Shown here: positions 41,129 to 46,096 of the stretch, one piece after another
Position numbering within the stretch: position 1 is the stretch's first letter
Layout of the letters: the number at the start of each line of letters is the position of its first letter
DNA from: Clostridia bacterium
GTDB taxonomy: Bacteria > Bacillota > Clostridia > Oscillospirales > Acutalibacteraceae
DNA length: 46,096 nt
NCBI GenBank assembly: GCA_017613735.1
Contig: JAGADF010000011.1
Location: forward strand, 1-46,096
Direction: 5' to 3'
Made by a program: the position numbers and the translations under genes
Notes under the pieces: model-generated
Databases searched by the model: none
The model's input: only the letters and a program-made list of their open reading frames with translations
What the model was told of the DNA's origin: nothing

Positions 41129-42274
41129 TTAAAAATAAAGATTATCTGTCTTGGGAACATTTTCAGTCAGGTAGTTTTTACAGAAAGCAATAACCGCCTG
41201 AGCCTCTTTATCTTCCTTGCTTTTCTTTGTTGCGTACCAGCGAAGAAGGCGTGTGTAACAGATAATAGCTGCTTTTCTGATAATATTGTCAACGTACTGC
41301 TCGTCCTTGCCCTCAAAGTAATACTTAACTGTGTATTTCCACATATCAATACACTTTTCACCGGGAATATCAAAGAACTTTGCTGCATTATCCGGGTCGG
41401 CGCATGAGTAGCCGATATAAGCTGCATAAATTGCGGCAAACTCATAAATCGGATGTCCCATGGAAAGAGTGTCCATATCGATAAGCAGGTTTTCGCCGTT
41501 CTGCTGCATAATGTTTTTGATATGATAATCGCCGTGAAGCATTGTGTTTGTGTCGGGGGTTTCCTCAAACATTTTAAGAAGCTTTTCGCCGATTTCCGCG
41601 GGAAGATAATCCTTTGTATAGTTTACCCATTTCATTGATTCCTGCTTTTTGCTCGGCAATTCGCCGGGCTTTAATTCTGTTGAATGGATTGTCTTCAGGA
41701 TTTCAACGCTCTGCCTTGCAAGGTCCTCGACGGATTCACCCGCTCTTATGAGCTTTGCAAAGGATTTTGCGTTGAGAAGTTCAAACACCGAGCCGTAATA
41801 CTCACCGACCTGAACAACATCATAGGGAATCGCAGTCGGTATACCCATTACAAACGCTTTTCTTGCAAGCTCGCGCTCGTTATGTATTTCTTCAAGAGCG
41901 TCGTGGTTCTTATACACTTTAACGATAGTATCGGGATCCGTTCTGTAAACAATACCGTTTGCGCCTTCGCCGATAACCTCACAGCCATCAATTGAGATTT
42001 TGCGGTAAGCCTTTGAAATGTTCATCATCTCGGTGAAACCCGTCATATCGAAGATTTCATAGACCTCTGAATTACAGTTGATTATTCTGGTTGACGGAAA
42101 CTGTTTTTTAACCCTGAGAATAACCCTGAGACCAGCGCTTGAGATGTATTCAAGCTCTGAAGCGTCAAAGATTACCTCACCGTCAAAACCGTTTAACTGA
42201 TTCTGGATTTCAGTCTCTCTTTCAGCCGCGTTTGACGAATCAATTCTGCCTTTTAATTCAATAGTTTTTTCCAT
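41129..42274 (-). CDS. STAS domain fused to aminoglycoside-phosphotransferase-like kinase
   Basis: 381 residues. Residues 1-95 are a STAS domain with the anti-anti-sigma phosphoserine motif YISSAGLRVIL. From about 98 an APH-type kinase follows: GEGANGIVY as a nucleotide loop, VKVYK (Lys), the catalytic HGDYHIKNIM near 246-255 and LIDMDTLS (metal Asp) near 262-269. The kinase part resembles the TIGR02172 group of APH-like proteins. A STAS domain on a small-molecule kinase suggests that the phosphorylation state of the STAS part controls the kinase. Its STAS domain is clearly related to the separate STAS protein at 44638. 12 bases after the HD gene. Confidence 0.88.
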   Translation of the reverse strand: MEKTIELKGRIDSSNAAERETEIQNQLNGFDGEVIFDASELEYISSAGLRVILRVKKQFPSTRIINCNSEVYEIFDMTGFTEMMNISKAYRKISIDGCEVIGEGANGIVYRTDPDTIVKVYKNHDALEEIHNERELARKAFVMGIPTAIPYDVVQVGEYYGSVFELLNAKSFAKLIRAGESVEDLARQSVEILKTIHSTELKPGELPSKKQESMKWVNYTKDYLPAEIGEKLLKMFEETPDTNTMLHGDYHIKNIMQQNGENLLIDMDTLSMGHPIYEFAAIYAAYIGYSCADPDNAAKFFDIPGEKCIDMWKYTVKYYFEGKDEQYVDNIIRKAAIICYTRLLRWYATKKSKEDKEAQAVIAFCKNYLTENVPKTDNLYF

Positions 42275-42286
42275 AATAGCCTCCCG

Positions 42287-42850
42287 TTAAATACCGTTGA
42301 ATATTTTTTCAAAATAATTTTTATATTCTTTATATGCCGCATAGTTTTCAAGTTCTTTTGTATATTCAAGAACCTTTGAATGATACCATTTCTGTTCGGC
42401 GGGATTTTTTTCGTTGAACTTTTCAAAAACCGAAAAGCCATGTTTTTCAAAATCTCTGTAAAGAGAACGCATGTTTGAAAGCTTATCCGAAATCCAGAGA
42501 ATTCTGACATCTCTGTCTCCGCAGTTTTCAAGCTCCTCAAGCGATTCTTCCTTGCGGATTTTCCAGCTCTTTGAAGGATCCGTTTCGGGGCGTTTGTTTT
42601 CGGTTTCGCTCGCTACAAGGTATGCAATTCTTTCACCGAAGTTTTCAAGTATTTCTTCCGCCGTAACGGGCGTGTCCTCAACGGTATCGTGAAGTACCGC
42701 CGCACAAAGCACGCTTTCATCCTGCGTCATTGTTCCGGCAATTACCGAAACCTCAAGCGGATGCAGAATATAAATTCCGCCGTCCTTTCTTGTCTGTCCT
42801 TCGTGCGCCTTCAAAGCAAAGCACACGGCTTTTTCGTACATGCTGCCCAT
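42287..42850 (-). CDS. RelA/SpoT-type HD hydrolase (MESH1-like small alarmone hydrolase)
   Basis: 187 residues. HD phosphohydrolase signature of (p)ppGpp hydrolases: FALKAHEGQTRKDGGIYILHPLEV (first His), AAVLHDTVEDTP (HD pair plus ED) and SDKLSNMRSL with the later conserved Asp. No synthetase or regulatory domain, so it would be a hydrolase only, comparable to MESH1. It probably acts on ppGpp or a related pyrophosphate. The start is not fixed: ATG 42850 has a GGGTG too close, and ATG 42841 is the alternative. Located between the SpoIIE-type phosphatase and STAS-kinase genes with 12-15-base gaps. Confidence 0.85.
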   Translation of the reverse strand: MGSMYEKAVCFALKAHEGQTRKDGGIYILHPLEVSVIAGTMTQDESVLCAAVLHDTVEDTPVTAEEILENFGERIAYLVASETENKRPETDPSKSWKIRKEESLEELENCGDRDVRILWISDKLSNMRSLYRDFEKHGFSVFEKFNEKNPAEQKWYHSKVLEYTKELENYAAYKEYKNYFEKIFNGI

Positions 42851-42865
42851 ATATTCACCCTTTTA

Positions 42866-44611
42866 TCAAATTTTCTTTTTAATTGTCAGAATATTTTTTC
42901 CGTCGATATAATCATAGGAAACATCGTCCATATTCTTTTTTACAAGGAATATGCCCAGGCCGCCAATCTCGCGCTCATCAGCCGAAAGCGTTGTGTCGGG
43001 ATCTTCTTTTTCAAGCGGATTGTAAGGAATACCGCTGTCGGCAAAAACTATTGTAACTTCGTTTTCCTCGTTGTAAATTGTGATTTCGGCAGTTCCGGTT
43101 TTATCGCCGTAAGCATAGGAAGCAATATTTACAAATATTTCTTCAACCGAAAGGTCAATCTGCATCTGAGTTTTCTGATGGCAGCCAAGCTCTTCAAGAC
43201 GGCCGTCAACGAATTCAAGCACCTTATTAAGATTTTCGTTATCGGCATCAACCGTCAGCGTATTTTTACTGTCCGTACCGATATACTTGAAGCAAAGCAT
43301 TGTAAGGTCGTCAAACTGAGGAGCGTCGCCGACAAATGCGCTGACGGCGTTTTTAACGTTTTCAAGTATTTTGAATGAGGAAAGGTTATTGACATCGGAA
43401 AAACATCCGAGCAAACGCTCTTCGCCGAAAAGTTCATTTGCGGTATTGTTTGCCTCGGTGATACCGTCGGTATAAAGACAGACAACTTCTCCTCTGTCAA
43501 GCTTAAAACTGTTTTCTTTATATTTAATGCCGTCCATACCGGCAAGAACAAAGCCGTTTTTGGTTTTAAGAAACCTTACGCCGTCTTTCCCGACAATTAC
43601 GGGAGGATTATGGCCGGCGCTTACATAGGTTATTTCGCCGCTCAAAAGGTCTAAAACTCCCACCCAGAGCGTAACAAACATATCCGCTTCGTTTCTTGCG
43701 CAAAGCGAGGTGTTTGCGGCACTTACGGCATCGGCGAGGTTAGGTATATCTCGGATACAGTTCTGAAGCGTCATTTTTGCCGTAGCCATAAACAGCGCGG
43801 CAGGAACGCCCTTGCCGGAAACGTCGCCGATTTCAAAGGCAATACGGTTTTTATCAACAAAGAAAGCGTCATAAAAGTCGCCGCCGACCTCTTTGGCTGT
43901 TTCCATATATGCGCTTACATCAATCTCAGTGCGTCCGGGATATATTTCATTTATTGTCGGAAGAAGCGAGTGCTGAATAACCGTTGCGACCTCAAGCTCC
44001 GATTGTATGCGGCTTTTTTCGACAACAAGAGCCCTCTGCCGTTCCGTGTATGATATTATTGTTACCATCAGCCCGAAACTCAATGCGTTTATAAGAATAA
44101 ACAGTACGGCTATCTGCTTAACTATATCAAGAGCCGTTTCAAAGGGCCTGACCATAATCAGAACTACCCCGAGATGAAACGCCTCAAGAACTGCGGCAAG
44201 CAGGAATGCAAAGTATGGCTTTTTGACAAAACTGTGCCATTTCATTGAAACGAGTCCGCTGATAAGTCCTATGCAGCAAGTCGCAACAACGCAGGCTTCG
44301 GCTGTGATACCGCCGAGAAACAGTCGGTGCAGACCTGCGATAAGTCCTGCAATAACGCCGCCTATCGGACCGCCGACAAAGCCCGAAAGCATGGGGCCGA
44401 TATCTCTTACGGACACAACCGCGCCGTTAAGATTAAATCCCGACAGATTGCCGTATATTCCGAGCGCGCCGCCTATAATACCGGCAACTACGGAATACAG
44501 CCATTTTTTATTGGAATTTGCGTACTTTGACAGTATATCACTTCCGCCGATAAATCCGGAAATAACAAGTATAACTGCAGCAGTACCAACAAGTTTAGAA
44601 AACATTTCCAT
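42866..44611 (-). CDS. LytS-like membrane sensor with SpoIIE phosphatase and HATPase kinase domains
   Basis: 581 residues. N-terminal 5TM LytS-like sensor (about 1-195, with GFVGGPIGGVIAGLIAGLHR near 75-95), coiled linker, then a SpoIIE/PP2C phosphatase domain (about 215-445) with EVGGDFYDAF, GDVSGKGVPAALFMA, SAGHNPP, LYTDGITEA and FDDLTML, all metal Asp residues present. The C-terminal domain (about 455-581) is an RsbW/SpoIIAB-like ATPase: SVEEIFVNIASYAYG (N-box), FADSGIPYNPL and IGGLGIFLVKK. Phosphatase and kinase of a partner switch are thus in one membrane protein. Substrates are probably the STAS domains encoded on either side. 26 bases after the STAS gene. Confidence 0.92.
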   Translation of the reverse strand: MEMFSKLVGTAAVILVISGFIGGSDILSKYANSNKKWLYSVVAGIIGGALGIYGNLSGFNLNGAVVSVRDIGPMLSGFVGGPIGGVIAGLIAGLHRLFLGGITAEACVVATCCIGLISGLVSMKWHSFVKKPYFAFLLAAVLEAFHLGVVLIMVRPFETALDIVKQIAVLFILINALSFGLMVTIISYTERQRALVVEKSRIQSELEVATVIQHSLLPTINEIYPGRTEIDVSAYMETAKEVGGDFYDAFFVDKNRIAFEIGDVSGKGVPAALFMATAKMTLQNCIRDIPNLADAVSAANTSLCARNEADMFVTLWVGVLDLLSGEITYVSAGHNPPVIVGKDGVRFLKTKNGFVLAGMDGIKYKENSFKLDRGEVVCLYTDGITEANNTANELFGEERLLGCFSDVNNLSSFKILENVKNAVSAFVGDAPQFDDLTMLCFKYIGTDSKNTLTVDADNENLNKVLEFVDGRLEELGCHQKTQMQIDLSVEEIFVNIASYAYGDKTGTAEITIYNEENEVTIVFADSGIPYNPLEKEDPDTTLSADEREIGGLGIFLVKKNMDDVSYDYIDGKNILTIKKKI

Positions 44612-44637
44612 AAAATCAATCCGTTCCTTTTTAACTG

Positions 44638-44934
44638 TTATTCAATATTCAGAATATCCGAAAAACCGGTAACATCAAATATTTCCATTACTTCGTCTCG
44701 TACATTGGTAACTTTTATTGAACCCTGCTTGTTCATAAGTTTCTGAGCTCTGAGGATGACACGAAGTCCCGAAGAAGAAGTGTATGTCATATCCTTAAGG
44801 TCAAGCACAAGCTCGCTTATGCCGTCAATGTTTTCGGTAATTCTTTTTTCAAGCTCGGGAGCCGTAACAGTATCAACTCTGCCCGATACGCTTATAACAA
44901 GGGAATTGCCGTCTTTTTTAGTTGAAATATCCAT
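44638..44934 (-). CDS. STAS domain anti-anti-sigma-type protein
   Basis: 98 residues, a single STAS domain (SpoIIAA/RsbV type) with the phosphoacceptor loop TYTSSSGLRVIL (Ser near 56-58). It would be phosphorylated by an RsbW-type kinase and reactivated by a PP2C phosphatase, both of which are present in the next gene product. CGGAGGC precedes the ATG. First gene of a five-gene operon. No sigma factor gene lies in the operon, so its partner may be the neighbouring proteins rather than an anti-sigma factor. Confidence 0.93.
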   Translation of the reverse strand: MDISTKKDGNSLVISVSGRVDTVTAPELEKRITENIDGISELVLDLKDMTYTSSSGLRVILRAQKLMNKQGSIKVTNVRDEVMEIFDVTGFSDILNIE

Positions 44935-44963
44935 AAACTGCCTCCGAAAAATCTGATAATTAA

Positions 44964-44992
44964 ATTATAAAGGAAAAAACGGAAAAGTTCAA
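44964..44992 (-). promoter_or_regulatory. Promoter of the STAS signalling operon
   Basis: On the minus strand TTGAAC (44992-44987), 17 bases, TATAAT (44969-44964), 30 bases before the STAS ATG. The gap from here to 45060 holds nothing else that I can support. Confidence 0.75.
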
Positions 44993-45060
44993 TAATAATA
45001 TTGACTGTAATGACAGAAGGCTTTGAACTTTAAGTGTTATCATATTTTTCCTCTTTATGT

Positions 45061-45234
45061 ATGAAAAAAGAGATAAGATTGCACGAACCGTTGCCGAGAC
45101 AAACGGCGTCATTAAGTTCGTTGGTGAGGATAATGCACATTACCGATGATATGCAGAAAAATGCCGCAGACAAGATGAAAGCCATAATCGAGAATGCAGA
45201 TAAGAGTGATAATGTAATCAACTTCCCGGCGTAA
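45061..45234 (+). CDS. 57-residue ORF, C-terminus shared with the ORF at 38756
   Basis: Frame opens at ATG 45061 (MKKEIRLHEPLPRQ) with a second possible start at 45133 (MHITDDMQKN) and ends KSDNVINFPA. Neither start has a good ribosome site. The last 18 residues match the short ORF ending at 38833 with few changes, inside the 143-bp direct repeat. Probably a gene fragment or very small protein copied with the terminator-promoter module. Not recognised. Confidence 0.3.
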   Translation: MKKEIRLHEPLPRQTASLSSLVRIMHITDDMQKNAADKMKAIIENADKSDNVINFPA

Positions 45235-45239
45235 AACAC

Positions 45240-45271
45240 ACAGCCATCGAGCAACATCGGTGGCTGTACTT
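45240..45271 (+). terminator. Terminator within repeat copy B
   Basis: ACAGCCATCGA / TCGGTGGCTGT (one G-T pair) with GCAACA loop followed by ACTTTT. Confidence 0.75.
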
Positions 45272-45284
45272 TTATTGTGTTGTA

Positions 45285-45321
45285 TGATATAATGAACCCG
45301 ATAAATCGGGATTTAAGGAGG
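45285..45321 (+). promoter_or_regulatory. Repeated promoter-UTR element, copy 5, before the Vat-like gene
   Basis: TGA-TATAAT (45285-45293), then GATAAATC-GG-GATTTAAGGAGG (45300-45321). Same arrangement as copies 1 and 3. Confidence 0.7.
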
Positions 45322-45328
45322 TGACGAT

Positions 45329-45967
45329 ATGAAAGACGGAAAAATGCCAAATCCGAACACACTTTATCCTATTGCGGGATATGACAAGGAAATCTATGTT
45401 AAACCGACAATTACAAACCCAAATATCATTGTTGGTGATTTTACCTATATTGCCGATTTTGAATTTGAAAGCCATGTTACACACCTGTACGAATGGAACG
45501 GTGACAAACTGATTATCGGCAAATTCTGTCAGATTGCTTCGGGTGTTGAATTTGTAATGAATGGTGCGAACCATCAGATGAACGCTGTTTCAACTTATCC
45601 TTTTTACACTCTTGAAGGTTGGGATATGAAACCGCCTGAAGCTTCGGATTTACCGCTTAAAGGCGATACAGTTATTGGCAACGATGTGTGGATTGGGCAG
45701 AATGTAGTTATCCTGCCCGGTGTTCATATCGGAGACGGTGCTATTATCGGCGCAAACAGCGTAGTGGGCAGTAATGTCGAGCCATACACAATCGTTATCG
45801 GTAATCCTGCAAGGGTGCTCCGCAAAAGATTTGATGATGAGTTAATTGGTATTATGCTCAAATTTAAATGGTGGGATAAAAGCATTGAGGAAATCAACGA
45901 GTTGATACCTATTCTCACTTGCAGTGATACGGAAAAAGTGAAAAAGGAAATAAAGGCAAGATTATGA
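45329..45967 (+). CDS. Vat/CatB-type xenobiotic acetyltransferase
   Basis: 212 residues. Left-handed beta-helix acetyltransferase of the xenobiotic group: DKLIIGKFCQIASGVEFVMNGANHQM contains the catalytic His (GANH), then STYPFYTLEGW, KGDTVIGNDVWIGQNVVILPGVHIGDGAIIGANSVV hexapeptide repeats and the C-terminal KWWDKSIEEI block. It is closest by eye to Vat streptogramin A acetyltransferases, with CatB as the alternative. Acetyl-CoA donor; trimer. AAGGAGGTGA precedes the ATG. Its stop overlaps the next gene by 4 bases. Confidence 0.9.
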   Translation: MKDGKMPNPNTLYPIAGYDKEIYVKPTITNPNIIVGDFTYIADFEFESHVTHLYEWNGDKLIIGKFCQIASGVEFVMNGANHQMNAVSTYPFYTLEGWDMKPPEASDLPLKGDTVIGNDVWIGQNVVILPGVHIGDGAIIGANSVVGSNVEPYTIVIGNPARVLRKRFDDELIGIMLKFKWWDKSIEEINELIPILTCSDTEKVKKEIKARL

Positions 45968-46096
45968 TTATTCTTATTACAGGCGCATCGCATACAGGCA
46001 AAACGCTTTTAGCGCAGAGATTGCTTGAAAAGTATAAATATCCTTATCTGTCAATTGACCATTTGAAAATGGGACTTATCCGAAGCGGTTACACAG
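45964..46096 (+). CDS. P-loop ATPase/kinase, truncated by window end
   Basis: 44 residues visible from ATG 45964, overlapping the acetyltransferase stop (ATGA). The N-terminus holds a Walker A motif GASHTGKT (residues 7-14) followed by LLAQRLLEKYKYPYLSIDHLKMGLIRSG, the pattern of small nucleoside/shikimate-kinase-like P-loop proteins with an SxDxLK stretch. The rest lies outside the window, so the substrate cannot be judged. Co-transcribed and probably co-translated with the acetyltransferase. Confidence 0.7.
   Translation, partial: MIILITGASHTGKTLLAQRLLEKYKYPYLSIDHLKMGLIRSGYT

Larger units (their letters stand above)
45179..45321 (+). repeat. About 143-bp direct repeat, copy B
   Basis: Aligns end to end with 38777-38919 in the same orientation: short-ORF end, ACAGCC...GGCTGT terminator, extended -10 promoter, AAATC-GG-GATTT UTR dyad and GGAGG. 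Differences are substitutions, not rearrangements. It precedes the Vat-like acetyltransferase, while copy A precedes the CAT-like one. Confidence 0.85.

Noticed and set aside
38777-45321. Integron-type attC sites for the acetyltransferase cassettes
   Set aside because: The repeats have a terminator and promoter but no R/L box core (GTTRRRY) with long imperfect stem as in attC, and no IntI is visible.
1-46096. CRISPR arrays, insertion sequences or phage genes
   Set aside because: No regularly spaced repeats, transposase, integrase or phage structural genes were seen. The direct repeats found are only two copies each.

Overview
The window looks like a chromosome segment of a low-to-mid GC Gram-positive anaerobe of the class Clostridia, probably an Oscillospirales/Ruminococcaceae-type gut bacterium. 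This rests on the content: a dockerin-bearing surface protein, a flavodiiron protein, L-fucose isomerase, an L10-leader attenuator, strong GGAGG ribosome sites with several TTG starts, and consensus sigma-A promoters that often carry a TGn extended -10. The species-level placement is inference; no 16S or rpoB is present.

Layout. 1-9.9 kb: a tRNA-Met/tRNA-Glu pair, a DUF5058 membrane protein with a membrane partner, a DUF5696 lipoprotein, an exported metallophosphoesterase, argG-argH under a promoter with an ARG-box-like operator over its -10, and an MgtC/SapB protein. 10-16.3 kb: an orphan 40-residue ORF with its own promoter, a 1229-residue protein with about ten repeats and a dockerin, and an aminotransferase-RNase Z operon. 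16.3-20.3 kb: the translation operon rpmG-secE-nusG-rplK-rplA-rplJ-rplL, with a likely L1-binding mimic before rplK and an L10 leader plus attenuator before rplJ. It ends in a terminator without rpoBC. 20.4-25 kb: tRNA-Pro, then a CDP-glycerol glycerophosphotransferase-family gene lying between a 3'-end remnant of a flavodiiron gene and an intact flavodiiron gene, followed on the minus strand by a dehydrogenase and an Amidase_6-type protein.

25-29.3 kb: a GntR(YtrA)-ABC ATPase-permease-two anchored proteins operon, with a perfect 9-bp inverted repeat at the promoter. 29.3-36.6 kb: a zinc-ribbon/Glu-rich/TM/SH3 protein, fucI with an alpha/beta hydrolase, a membrane-tethered MerR regulator overlapping a YhfC-type putative intramembrane protease gene, and a DNA-deoxyinosine glycosylase.

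36.7-46.1 kb is accessory in character. It holds three acetyltransferases of drug-modifying type (a LacA/Maa-like hexapeptide enzyme, a chloramphenicol acetyltransferase-like enzyme, a Vat-like enzyme), a DUF362 protein, and a truncated P-loop gene. The three acetyltransferases share a repeated promoter plus 5'-UTR hairpin, and two of them share a longer module of about 143 bp (short ORF end, terminator, promoter, hairpin). Between them a minus-strand operon encodes STAS, LytS-like 5TM/SpoIIE-PP2C/HATPase, a RelA-type HD hydrolase, a STAS-aminoglycoside-kinase-like fusion and a membrane metallophosphoesterase. This resembles a self-contained partner-switching signalling unit. A 3'-half tRNA-Thr-like remnant lies just left of that operon and may mark an integration junction.

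Strongest candidates for undescribed biology: the membrane MerR plus YhfC pair, the STAS/PP2C/HD/STAS-kinase operon, and the repeated promoter-UTR cassettes before acetyltransferase genes.
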